Assembly: GCF_027595985.1 (NCBI RefSeq)
Contig: NC_073312.1
Span: 9,869,926-9,933,925, forward strand
Reading direction: 5' to 3'
Length of the DNA stretch: 64,000 nt
Source: Sorex araneus
Taxonomy: Eukaryota > Chordata > Mammalia > Eulipotyphla > Soricidae
In this document: positions 11,804-26,895 of the stretch, in pieces
Layout: each line of letters opens with the position of its first letter
How positions within the stretch are numbered: the stretch's first letter is position 1
Made by a program: the position numbers and the translations under genes
Notes under the pieces: model-generated
What the model was told of the DNA's origin: nothing
The model's input: only the letters and a program-made list of their open reading frames with translations
Databases searched by the model: none

Positions 11804-12011
11804 AGTGACCCTGCCCCTGGGCTGGAGCGATAGCACAGCGGGGAGGGTGTTTGCCTTGCATGCGGCCGACCCAGGTTCTAATCCCAGCATCCCATATGGT
11901 CCCCTGAGCACCGCCAGGGGTGATTCCTGAGTGCATGAGCCAGGAGTGACCCCTGTGCATCACCGGGTGTGACCCAAAAAGCAAAAAAAAAAAAAAAAAG
12001 TGACCCTGCCC
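11804..12011 (+). mobile_element. Young SOR-like SINE with 13-bp TSD
   Basis: A full-length copy from TGGGCTGGAGCGATAGCAC to a long A-tail, with intact boxes A and B. It is flanked by the exact direct repeat AGTGACCCTGCCC at 11804-11816 and 11999-12011, proof of a recent retrotransposition event. Confidence 0.95.
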
Positions 12012-12370
12012 TCCACTATAGGCCAACTCAACTGACTTCCCGGTCCCAGCGGAGGCTGAAGCTGGGCACCCAGGGACCAACTGGGGTGGGGTCGAGAAGG
12101 TGGTCTGACAGGGGGGAGGGACCCCTGGCATCTCAGGAAACAGAGAGGACACCCCTGAAACTATCACTTCATCCTGCCTTTTGGCCCACCTCTGGCCAGG
12201 TTTGATGTCCTGAATGAAGTTCCTAGGCCTCAGCCCAAAGTCCTGTGCCACCTGCAGATGGGGGCAGGCGACTTGGCGCTCCCTCCCCCTCCCCCAGCTC
12301 CTGCCAGCTCCTCCTCCTCAGGTGTGGGGAGTGGGGGAAGGGCAGGCAGGCTCTCTGGGGAGCAAAACGG
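12012..12370. other. Unique intergenic DNA, nothing recognised
   Basis: GC-rich. This is the left edge of the SINE-poor core of the locus. Confidence 0.45.
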
Positions 12371-12374
12371 AAGC

Positions 12375-12500
12375 CCCCTGAAGTGACCCCGTTTCTGAAT
12401 GAAATTGAGCTGCCATTTTCATCTTCTTCCCAAATGTCAGCAGCGTTAGATCAGATTAGGAGCTAATCTCTTGCCAAAAATTCATTTCTCCAAACAGGAG
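12375..12500. promoter_or_regulatory. Candidate conserved non-coding element
   Basis: An AT-rich unique block with GAAATTGAGCTGCCATTTTC, AGATCAGATTAGGAGCTAATC and AAAATTCATTTC. It includes the imperfect palindrome GATTAG-GAG-CTAATC, a paired homeodomain half-site arrangement. Cross-species conservation is not tested. Confidence 0.4.
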
Positions 12501-12894
12501 AGGTGCCCGCAGGCGGGTGGAGGTTTGTGGTTAGTTTCCTCGCCACCCCCCCATACCTTTCCTCACTGGCTTGGATGGGGGGGTGGGGGTAAAGGCCCCA
12601 GCCACCCTCTTGGAGACGGAGCAAGGGAACCCACCAGCAAGGACATGTTGCGGGGGGAAGGTGCTGGAAGGGCCTGGAAGTCTACACACCTTCCTCCCTA
12701 CTAAACCTAGGTCCCTCCCCAAAGCCCACCTACCCGCGTCCCCAAGTCCCCAAACCCCCAAGTCCCCCACCCAGGGGATGGAGTGGAGAAGAGGAAAGGA
12801 AAGCAACAACAACCTGAAGAGAGAGGAGGAAAGGGAGGGTCCACTAAAGGCACTGGTCAGTACCCGGCCGGCCCTCATCTGACAAGTGACCAGA

Positions 12895-13200
12895 GCAAGT
12901 GGCTGGGCTGAATGCGTAATTACCCCCAAGTGAAAATTCCCCATCTAATTTGATATTTGGTTCTTTGCAGAAGCTATAGCCTTCGTAAATAATATACAAA
13001 GTAAGAAACCTAATCCCGCCTGCTAGAATGTTTAATTCATCATTATGCGAGCTAATTGGAAGGTGATTATATGGTAATTGCTCATTAGTGGTGTATATTT
13101 ATCGCTGTACCTTATGTCAAGGCCATGGGAATTGTGTAGAGTCTGTTCTCTCATTTCAAGGATCAGTTTCAGAAGCAGGAGCGAGGCAGGCAAGATCAAG
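12895..13200. promoter_or_regulatory. Candidate enhancer with dense homeodomain sites
   Basis: Unique AT-rich DNA amid GC-rich flanks. Cores include GCGTAATTACC (12914), CTAATTTGATATTTGG, TTTAATTCATCATTATGCG (13030), GCTAATTGG, GTGATTATATGGTAATTGC and CATTAGTGG, i.e. at least seven TAAT/ATTA cores in 300 bp. The block looks like a strongly constrained vertebrate element. EMX2 autoregulation is possible but inferred. Confidence 0.5.
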
Positions 13201-13204
13201 TTCT

Positions 13205-13290
13205 TCCTGACGTCAGGGTCCAGCCGAGAGCTGGGGAGACCCGCGCTATATATAGGGCTTGGCGCGCGCCGTCGGTGGCCGGGGCGGAGG
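13205..13290 (+). promoter_or_regulatory. Candidate CRE/TATA promoter 3' of EMX2
   Basis: A full palindromic CRE, TGACGTCA, sits at 13208-13215. A TATA box, CTATATATAG, sits at 13246-13255. CpG-dense sequence begins at once after it (GGCGCGCGCC at 13261-13270). CRE to TATA spacing of about 30 bp, and CpG island downstream, is the layout of an inducible promoter firing rightwards with a start near 13280. The TATA is palindromic, so leftward firing is also possible. The implied transcript is unknown to me. Confidence 0.45.
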
Positions 13291-14530
13291 GACCAGACAG
13301 CCAGGCCACTGGCAGGCCGAGCCGGTCCTCCCGCCGGGAGAGAAGAGAAAACGGCCTGGGCCACTCTCCAAACGCGACTCCGTCCCTTGTTCCCCACCCC
13401 TCCCCCCGCCCGCACCTCAGGGCCCTGCCTGCGTCTGGGCTCTCTGGGGTCCTCCTGGGAGAGGAACCCTTCCCTTCCCCTCGGGTCCCCCGCGATGCGG
13501 CGGGGACGCGGGTGAAGGGGGCGGGGGTCCTCGAGGCTTAGACAGGACTCGGGGTAAGAGAGGGAGCAGGAGGGGGAGGCTTGGCCGGGCGAAAGACGCA
13601 GTTCGGAGACGGAGGCTTCCTCCCCCGCCCCCCGCACCACCCACCACGTCCGAACTCTCCCACCTCCGCCGGATGGAAACAGACCCCGCATCCCCACCCT
13701 CCGTACCCCGCGGGGCGCGCGCCGGGGTGGTGTCGCTGGGCAGGAGCACCTCTTCTCTCTGGGGAAGGCGGCACCGCCTGGCGAGTGGGGGGGGAAGTTG
13801 GGGGCTCCGAGACACGATGCGCGCCCAGCCCAAACCTCGGGCGGGCCCGCCGCAGGGCCTGGAACTCGGAGAAAGCGGGTCCCTAGCCCCAGAAAGTGGG
13901 GAGCGGGCGTGGGCTGCGTCCGCGGGTGGAGGCACGGCCTAGGCCGCGGGCCTCCCGCAGCGGCTCTCGGCGGCGGCGGGCACCGAGCTGGGGCAGCCGC
14001 CTCCCGCCGGGCATCTGCGCACGTGGGCACGAGCTTGGGCGCGCTCTGGCGCCCCCTCAGAGGAGGGCAACGGCGCCGCCGGGCTCTCTTCTGGGCCGCC
14101 GTTCCCAGGGCGCCCGTCCCCACCAGATCCCCACCGGCCACAGACCCTCGGAAACAAAAGGCCACGCGGAGGCCAGGGCGAGGCCGATCGATGGACCTTT
14201 CGCTTTCCAGCGTGGCACCGCGTCGGGGTTCCTGGCGTACCAGGTCGCGTCGGGAGAAGCCACCTCCTGCGCTCGGGCCACGGTTGGGGTCAGCGGGTTC
14301 TCAAAACTCTCACTCCCCCACTCTCTCCCCGACTGTTTGGGGGACGTCAACCGGGCGCCTGGAGGTGGGGGTGACGGGGGGGGGGGGTAGGCACCTGGGC
14401 TGAGACTAGGGCTGCGTTCACGCGCAGAGCGGGCCCCGCACCTCGGCGGCGGCGCGGTCTGCGCGTCCCAACGCTCTAGGCCGCCCCTTCGCTCTCCTGC
14501 GCCGCCAGCCCGGCCGCGCTGCCGCACCCC
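13256..14530. promoter_or_regulatory. CpG island 4-5 kb downstream of EMX2
   Basis: More than a kilobase of CpG-dense sequence (GCGCGC, CGGCGGCGG, GGGCGG motifs) with no repeats. Overlapping long open frames on both strands reflect the lack of AT-rich stop codons and show no known domain. CpG islands in homeobox loci often mark Polycomb-bound or alternative promoter DNA. Confidence 0.7.
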
Positions 14531-14660
14531 TGGAAATCAAAGGCGATCGCTGGGATAATAAAGGCCGGCCTAGGAAAAGTCGCAGTCACCAAATACGGCC
14601 ATGGTTTGCCAAACTCCAGAGCGAGTGAGTGGTGCGCTCTGGGAACCCTTACACACCACC
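14531..14660. promoter_or_regulatory. Candidate regulatory element
   Basis: Contains GAAATCAAAGGCGATCG (a TCF/LEF-type ATCAAAG), GGGATAATAAAGG, CCAAATACGGCC and TTTGCCAAAC. It looks more constrained than its neighbours. Function inferred only. Confidence 0.3.
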
Positions 14661-15280
14661 AAGCCTTTTCGCAGGCGCGCGCGTATAGATCCCGAGACAC
14701 AAATGCTGCTCTGGGCCGGGCATGGTTGACATCGCGGGGAACCCCACCCAAACACGAGAAACGTCACGCGAGCGCGCGCACGCGAGCGCACGCGCGCACA
14801 CACACGCACACACATCCCCATCTCCTGAGACTCAGCCCGCATCCCCAGTCACACACCCACTGCACCCACCCAGAGCAAATTCTAAAAACAACTGCGCTCC
14901 TTTGCAGGCCCTCAAGAACCAGCCCTCCGCTTCTCCCCACACTCAGTGCCATCCGGGTGCGGCTGGGGCAGATGGCGCTCGGCACACTCACAATCCACAC
15001 TAGTGGCCTGCCCTCTCAGGCCTCAGACTGTGTTCCCAGCTGAGCCCTGGGCCGTCCCTCGCACCCCAGTGCCATCTCCACCCGACACAACTGCCTTCCA
15101 GCTGCAAGTCCTCTGCTCAGTGTCCTCAAGCCCGTGCAGACACACCAGCTTCTCCCCCACACTCACAGGCGCACCCCGAATGCGACTTGCAACTGTTCCC
15201 AGACGGCTAGCCGAGCCCAGATCCCTCCACTTCAGAGTGGAGTGGGGGTGAGGGGGACCCCCCAGCAGGAGCTCCTCCCC
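14661..15280. other. Unique intergenic DNA between CpG islands
   Basis: Includes a short alternating purine-pyrimidine (CG/CA) stretch at 14768-14815 with Z-DNA potential. No gene seen. Confidence 0.5.
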
Positions 15281-16175
15281 GTATCCCGGACTGGGTTCCT
15301 GCGGAGGTTTCCAGGGCCGCGTGCAGGCCCGAGCCCCCTCGCTGCCGGTCCCGTTTGGCGCGGCTGGCGGCTGGACACATTCCGTCCCCCGTACAAAAGT
15401 GGCCAGGCAGGTTCCCGGCCGCCGCCAAACGCTCCCGCTCCGGCTCGGCTCGGCTGCCAGCAGCAGAGTGAGAGGGACACAAGGGCACGCAACACCCAGA
15501 ACGGGAGGCAGAAGCGGACCACAGACCGGGGAGCCAAACTTTCTCTCATCCCAGGAGTTCCTGGTGATTTAAAACCCACACCCCCAGCTCCCGACCCCTA
15601 CATCACCCCCCTCCCCTCCCTTCCCCTCCCCTCCCCTCCGGGGCCGCGCTACCCGGCACTTGGTTGCACAGGATTCTGAGCGAGAACTGCTCGCGGGACT
15701 CACGTCCACCTCGCGGGCAGAGAAACGCGGCCTGGGCACCCTAATCTTGGCCATTCCTCTTGGTCCTCTGGAGTGGAGAGTGGCAAACTTTAACCCCACT
15801 CATCTCTGCGCCCCAAATCTACCGGACACGGGGAGGGTGGTGCGCCACAGGAAGAGGCCCTAGGCCACGAACAAGCAGAGCAGGACGCGGATTGAACGCG
15901 TACCCTGATCACGGTTGGGGTACCGACAGATCGCAGGGCGACGCGCAGGCGGTTCGCTGCAGGCAGGAAGGGCCGCGGAACCTGGTACTCCGTAGCCAAA
16001 GAAGCCTGCGGGGGTCACCCAGATCTGGCACCGGACGGCGACCCCGGGCCGAACGACTCCCACGCACCCTGCCCTCCGGGCTCCCGCCGAGGTCGCGCGC
16101 GCTCCGCGGCGGGAGAAAATACGCGCCCGGCACACGCGCCCCGCACCCGAGCCCGCGCGCCCCGCGCCCAGAGTC
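15281..16175. promoter_or_regulatory. Second CpG island downstream of EMX2
   Basis: CpG-dense at 15290-15460, 15690-15730 and 15870-16170. At 15606-15640 the plus strand is CCCTCCCCTCCC-like, so the minus strand has G-runs with quadruplex potential. GTTTGGCGCGGC at 15351 resembles an E2F site. No gene is supported. Confidence 0.6.
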
Positions 16176-16179
16176 ATCG

Positions 16180-16720
16180 TGGGATGGCATCTCGCAAATA
16201 TTTATATTCTTCAGCACCACGGCAGCCCGCGTCCACATTAGACGCTCTAATCCTGCCACTTTAAATAGATGAATTAATAAAGCAAACGAGCGGCTAATAA
16301 GCTGCCTGTCTTGCCTTTTTGAGGCGGGGGAAGGACTGGAAAGTGCGCCAAATTTGTTTGCAGTGGATCAAGGCGAGCCGCCTCTGCTTCACTTTCTTTA
16401 TCTTAATTCCGACTTGAAAAGATATAATTATCTAGTTTGAACAGAGCTGCTATCAAATCCTTCTTTGGGCCAGGAAGGGGGGCATTGGAGTGGATTGTGG
16501 CTCTCTGAGCCGCGCGGTGCAGCCGGAGATAGCGCGTAATGAAGATGTGGAGGCCCGAGATACAAAGGGCATTAACCTCATTAGCATGAAACCTTTTCTT
16601 CTTACCATTGTGGGACCCTTTCAGCCGTCTAATCCCCCCTATTTTCAAAGCTTGGTTTGTAATAAAGCTTTTAGGTTTTTTTTCCCCCAAAGCTAATAGT
16701 ATTCTCTGATGATTTTATTG
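16180..16720. promoter_or_regulatory. Candidate conserved non-coding element (about 540 bp)
   Basis: An abrupt change from CpG-rich to AT-rich unique sequence. Cores include TCTCGCAAATATTTATATTC, GCTCTAATCC, ATGAATTAATAAAGC, GCGGCTAATAAGC, ATATAATTATCTAG, GCGCGTAATG and CATTAGCATG. It is free of repeats and lies about 2 kb past the EMX2 poly(A) signal. One of the most enhancer-like stretches in the window by eye. Confidence 0.45.
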
Positions 16721-17365
16721 CTGTTACACTACATAGGACTTTTACCCCAAAAATCTTCATTGCCCTCCTCCCCCCCTCTTTTTTGTACTGAAAAAAAAGA
16801 ATACTTTATGTCCCTGCAGAAATCAACGTTTTCATGAAGTTGGTAAGGAAACATTCTTTTTCTGGGAGAGTCTGTCTGAATTTTACCAGTCGGTGTCTGA
16901 GTTGGTGGTAAGTTTGGCTATGGAGGAAGAAAAAGCGAAACTTGTTTGAGGGAGAGATGCAAAGCCTACCCAGTGACAGCAAGGACACCTATCTGTCACT
17001 GGGTCACACTGACTGAGCAGCTCAAAGGGCCACTTGAGTTTCCAGGATCCCCTGAGCAGCACCTGTGCCCTCAAGAGGCAAGCCTGGGTATCCTGGGGTG
17101 GCCCCTCACCCCAACATCTCCCTGTAGCCAAATCTTACTCACACGTGTTCCTAGAAACAAAACAGGAGGGAAGAACCATGAATAACACCAGGACTGCCCA
17201 AAAAAATAAAAATTAAAAAAAACAGAGATGGGAGAACAGAGACAGAGATAAGGTATGGGTGAGTGAGTGGGGTGGGGGTGGGGGTACCAAGACTAGAGTC
17301 TACTTTAGAAGAGAGGAGAGGAGTTAAAAAAAAAAGGAAAGAAAGAAAAATTTCCATAGTGCCCT
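16721..17365. other. Unique intergenic DNA, nothing recognised
   Basis: Mixed composition with several short A-runs. No gene or repeat family recognised. Confidence 0.45.
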
Positions 17366-17369
17366 ATAG

Positions 17370-17745
17370 TCGCCACACGTGCACAGAATGTCTAATCTTA
17401 ACTTTTCAAGGCAGGATGTTAACAAAGCTTGTATTTTTGCCCAGCATTGTAACTTGGCCTTATCACAGTGTAAAGGGTGGGGAGATTGTCCTAAATTATG
17501 TCCAGGCAGCCCCCCTGGATCTGTGGATTAAGAGATTAAAGGAGACCACTGGGCAAGGCCTCCTCTTTCCCCTTCATATTCCTGGTATGATAATTGCTTA
17601 AACTGATTTGCACTTTCACAAAAGCCTGTAGGACGCTTTGTAGCTCGAACTGAACAGACGAGGTTTCTCTATCAATGGAAATAAAACTGATTAATGCAGC
17701 CTATCAGGATAAGAAGCAAATGAAGCATGCAAAAACAACCTCGTA
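17370..17745. promoter_or_regulatory. Candidate conserved non-coding element
   Basis: Unique AT-rich DNA with GTATTTTTGCCCAGCATTG, GATAATTGC, TTTGCACTTTC, AAACTGATTAATGC and AGATTAAAGG. Closest candidate element to the EMX2 3' end. Confidence 0.4.
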
Positions 17746-17894
17746 CCCCCAGAAGGGAGAAGGGGGGGAGCTAAGTTTCCTCCAAGACTAGTCACAACTT
17801 TTTCTTTAATGTTAAAATTCAGAGTTGAAGGTTTTTCCAAATGCTTGCCTTATAAGGTGGCTGAGGCCTCTGCTGTCTCACCACCTCCAGTAGA

Positions 17895-18070
17895 GTGGGG
17901 CCAGAGAGGGGAAAGAAAAAAGGAAGGGAAGGAGAGAGGGAGGGAGGAAGGAAGGAAGGAAGGAAGGAAGGAAGGAAGGAAGGAAGGAAGGAAGGAAGGA
18001 AGGAAGGAAGGAAGGAAGGAAGGAAGGAAGGAAGGAGAGAGAGAGAAAAAGGGAAAAGGAAGGGAGACAG
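17895..18070. repeat. (GGAA)n purine tract
   Basis: About 175 bases of almost pure purine, with a perfect (GGAA) core of roughly 22 units at 17946-18034. It lies about 470 bp beyond the EMX2 poly(A) signal. Lys/Glu/Gly-rich frames across it are not genes. GGAA arrays can bind ETS factors (known biology of ETS fusions). Confidence 0.95.
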
Positions 18071-18540
18071 AAGGGTATGAAGGTGGGAAGAAGCAGAGGC
18101 ATGACTCGCTCTTTGAGGTCTGAATGAAAAACATTTAAAAGTGTCAGGATTCTGATTCTCCTAAATGTATTCCCCCATCCTGGGAAAAAATTCTCAATGC
18201 AACACTACATCTAGAATTTTGAAATAAAAACTAGAGATTAAAAGAAGCATTTTGAGCCTGAAACTCCAAATGAACTCCCTCAGGACTCCCTGCAATGGAC
18301 AAAGTTCTGGCTGGAGAAGTTCCCTTCCTTCCTTTTTCTCAAAGATTTCACCGTCCCAACCCTCTCTCTTTTCCACACTTGTCTCTAATAGAAATGCCCA
18401 AGCCATCAGTCTGATGGCTCTCTCAGCTCAGACTGGGTTTCTTGAGCCCATTTGGGGGAGGATCACTCTTAAGTGATAAAGGTAACTTTTCTTAAAAAAA
18501 AAAAAAAAAGCACTTCAATTTCCCAAGACAACTACTCTGA
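18071..18540. other. Unique DNA between EMX2 3' end and GGAA tract
   Basis: AT-rich unique sequence with an A-run at 18494-18509. No gene seen. Confidence 0.45.
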
Positions 18541-18557
18541 GGGCATATTGATAAATC

Positions 18558-18563
18558 TTTATT
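18558..18563 (-). terminator. EMX2: EMX2 polyadenylation signal AATAAA
   Basis: The minus strand reads GTCAATAAAGATTTATC here, a canonical hexamer about 1.36 kb past the EMX2 stop. Cleavage would be expected near 18540. I saw no other canonical hexamer between it and the stop codon. Confidence 0.75.
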
Positions 18564-19383
18564 GACAAAATATTGACATTGACATACTTCTTGGAAGTAT
18601 ATAGTGTGTTAGAATTCTAACAAATTAACACAAAACACAAAAATATTTACATTCTGGTATAGAAGACATTAAGGAAGCATTTGTCACTCTCTTTAGTAAG
18701 TCTATGATCTTGGAATAGAAACTCAGTGCTTGAAAACACGCTGCCCATGTCCTTGGCCACACTTAACACATCATCCCCGCTAACTACAGTCCGTCAGTTT
18801 CTGCAGTAGATTTAAAGTTTGGAATGGCCTTGCCGGTGAATTGTTGAACTCAGTCAATATCTCCAAACAATAAAAGGAGAAATTTTACCTCATGGTTTTA
18901 GCCCCAGGATGTTAGGAAAGGGAATGTCCAAGAAAAACAATTAATTTAGGGTTTTTTTTTTGTTCCAGTACAAGTCCTGACTCCTCCTGGGCACCCTCCC
19001 CCGCCCCCCAGCCCCCCTCCTGCTCCCCATTTCTCAGTATGAGGACCACTATGCGGAGCCCTACTTCACTTAGCTTTCACGATCACTTTGACGTCAGAAG
19101 GTATCAAAAAGTGTTTACAGACTGCACAGTTCTCGAAAAAAAAAAATCCAAATAAAAGGCACACAGAACCTGTCTTTGAAAGGAAAAGAAAATTACGATT
19201 CATTTTCTGTCTTTCGACACCATTCACCCAACAACTGCTACATGCAATTCAAGTTTTTGAACAGGTGTGGGGTGGGGCTGGCTATGGAATTTCGATTGTT
19301 ATTATCACTAATTACTTTTAAACATGGGTGGGGGGGGACACTGCAAAGTGCAAAGTAAAAAGTCCTGTGCCTGGTTGGGTGTT

Positions 19384-19386
<3 letters not shown>

Positions 19387-19420
<34 letters not shown>
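19387..19420. repeat. (GT)17 microsatellite in EMX2 3'UTR
   Basis: Seventeen GT units on the plus strand, thus an AC repeat in EMX2 mRNA, followed by ATGTGTATGTGT. Confidence 0.95.
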
Positions 19421-19432
<12 letters not shown>

Positions 19433-19558
19433 TATTATCATCTTTTTTAGAAAAAAAATCGGACTGCGATAAACGGAATGCCTGCCAACCATCTCGTCTC
19501 GCTGGTTTGGTGTTTGACTGACAGCTCCCCTTGTCAGAAAGCCTTCGGCCACATTAGG

Positions 19559-19670
19559 GTCTCTCTCTGCCTCTCTCTGCCTCTCTCTCGCTCAGTCTTT
19601 CTCGCTCTCTTCTCACTCACTCTCTCACTCTCTGCCTCCTCTCTCGCACTCACTCACTCTCTGCCTCTTT
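19559..19670. repeat. CT-rich low-complexity tract in EMX2 3'UTR
   Basis: CTCTCTCTGC and CACTCTCT units for about 110 bases, i.e. GAGAG-rich in the mRNA. It begins some 255 nt after the EMX2 stop. Confidence 0.85.
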
Positions 19671-19924
19671 AGACAAGGGTTGCGTTGATGAAGGAGCCGC
19701 CTCTGACCTCTGCCATCTCAGTGCGCGCGCGGCCTCAGATCGGGACTGTCCTCGCTGCCCTCCTGGTCCCCAGCTTCCGCTGCTGCTCTCACTCCCTCTC
19801 CCCTTCTCGGTGAACGTGTGTGCGGTTTGGTTTTGATTTGGAAGTTTGTTATTTTTGTTTCTCCTCCTCTCGATCTCGGTTTTGCTTCGTGTTGTCCGCG
19901 TCTGTGGGGGTTCCATTTGTGGGT

Positions 19925-25435
<5,511 letters not shown>

Positions 25436-25489
25436 TCGCCCTGAGGTGGAAGGGGGGAGACTCTTTAAAGTGCGTCAGAGGGAGGCGAG

Positions 25490-26090
25490 CGCCTGGGAAC
25501 CCGGAGGCCTGGATCCGCGCCGAGAGTGGAACGGAGTCGGCGCCGCCGTCTCGGCCGAGCTTCCCGCCGCCCGCGCGGCCGCCCCGCTCCCCGCCCGCCC
25601 GCGCCGCGCGCCCCGTCCCCGCTTCCCGCCGCGCCCGCCGCCGCTTCTCCTCCTCCCTCGCCGCCTCCTCGTCCTTCGGTTTCTTCTTCTCTTCTTCGCC
25701 TCCTCCTCCTCCTCCTCTTCCTCTTCTTCCGCCCCCTCCTCCCCCCCTCCTCCTCCTCCTCCTCCTCCTCCTTTTTCCCCACCTCCTCCCCCTCCGCCGC
25801 CTCCTCTTCCTCCACCACCACCAACACTCCCTCCAGGACACCCCTGTCCCCTTGGAGTCCCGGCCCCGCGCCGCCTCTGCAGCGGCCCCCCTGGTCCCCA
25901 GGCCGGCTACACCTGAGCCGCCAGGACACACAGAAGCGCCGGCTCGCAGATTCCTCGCGCGCAGCCGCCGCCGCCGCAGATCCTCGAGGCCCGACGTCGG
26001 GGTTGCTGGGAGCCGCGCGAGGGTAAGCGGGCTGGGCTGGGTCGCGGACAGAACTAACGGAGCCCAGCGGCGCGGCCAGCGGCTTCCGAG
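25490..26090. promoter_or_regulatory. CpG-rich block upstream of EMX2
   Basis: CpG dinucleotides are dense at 25490-25640 and 25860-26090, interrupted by a long polypyrimidine tract. Together with the CpG-rich exon 1 and intron 1 this forms the CpG island of the EMX2/EMX2OS promoter region. Judged by eye, not by a calculated observed/expected ratio. Confidence 0.7.
25640..25830. repeat. Polypyrimidine (TCC/TTC)n tract next to the EMX2 promoter
   Basis: Nearly 190 bases of C and T on the plus strand, mostly CCT/TCC and CTT triplets with occasional G. On the EMX2 strand this is GGA/GAA-rich and has several runs of three or more G, so triplex or quadruplex structure is possible. Reading frames through it give poly-Arg/Glu or poly-Pro/Ser and are not real. 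Confidence 0.85.
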
Positions 26091-26570
26091 GTGAGGAAGG
26101 AACCCGGCTGCTGGTGTGGGGGTCCTCCAACCGCGCCAAGCTTGGGGGTCCCAGGGTCCCAGCATTCCCGTGCGTTCGTTTGCAAATTGGCTCCGGAGTC
26201 GACAGCCTCTGGCTGGGGCAGGGGGCTTCAACTCCCGTCCACAGGGGCTCTCGCCCTGTGTGGGTGCTCTGCTTCTTCCCCAAAACTGTTTTTTTTTTTC
26301 TGTAATATCTGGGGCGGGGGCGGCCGAGGGGGGGAGTTGAGGTCAAGGGAGTAACGGATGTGGTGCAACTATTGTCGTTCGGTTGTCGTTATTACTTTTA
26401 TTGGTGGTGTCGTCGTCGTTATTATCAGTGCTGTTATTGTTATTATTATTGCTATTATTATTCTGCCATCTGTCGTCCTAGGCGTGGGTTGCTATACAAA
26501 CCCAGGGCTGGAAACTAGGAACGACAGACAGTTCGCGTCTCCGCTCCCGGACCGTGTCCGCATTTTCAAG
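26091..26570. other. Unique DNA upstream of EMX2, with GTT/ATT-rich run
   Basis: No gene. A low-complexity GTCGTT/ATTATT stretch lies at 26370-26465. Confidence 0.5.
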
Positions 26571-26574
26571 CTCG

Positions 26575-26895
26575 CCTTCGGTTTTGGGATGATTTTAGGG
26601 CCGCGTTCCCTCATCCCCATTGGCTCACGCAGCGGCATAATTATGATCACATCCCAGGCTGCTGGCGCTGCTCTCTGTTTATTGGTGGTTAAGGGTCCAT
26701 TATCTATTCATCAGCCGCCTCTTTTTTCCTGTCTTTTTTTTTCTTTTTGCCAATTACATTCTTCTAAAGTGAAGTACCAGCAGGTATTTTACAGGTTTAC
26801 AATTAATGATTAAAAAAAAAATCTGATGTCCTTTAAATCTATTACTCTAGGCCCATGTCACTTCTCTTAAAGACCAAGAAATGCCTGTTTAGTGA
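26575..26895. promoter_or_regulatory. Candidate upstream enhancer
   Basis: Unique, AT-rich, 1.2 kb upstream of the EMX2 promoter. It has CCCATTGGCTCACG (CCAAT), CATAATTATGATCACATC, TTTATTGGTGG, CATTATCTATTCATC, GCCAATTACATTC and TACAATTAATGATTAAA. The spacing of many TAAT cores suggests an enhancer. Published telencephalic enhancers exist for EMX2; I cannot say whether this is one. Confidence 0.45.

Larger units (their letters stand above)
18540..19924 (-). other. EMX2: EMX2 3' untranslated region
   Basis: About 1.4 kb separate the stop codon from the only AATAAA hexamer I found on this strand, at 18563-18558. The region is unique except for two low-complexity tracts: a CTCTCT-type pyrimidine tract at 19559-19670 (GAGAG in the mRNA) and a (GT)17 tract at 19387-19420 (AC in the mRNA). 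The A/T-rich far end, 18541-18960, looks like typical slowly evolving 3'UTR sequence. The 3' boundary is inferred from the signal and not from transcript data. Confidence 0.75.

Noticed and set aside
13032-14165. Minus-strand open frame of about 377 codons in the downstream CpG island
   Set aside because: Arg/Pro/Gly-rich composition, no domain, overlaps other equally long frames on both strands.
17809-18134. Lys/Glu/Gly or Ser/Phe/Leu/Pro repeat open frames
   Set aside because: Products of the (GGAA)n tract.
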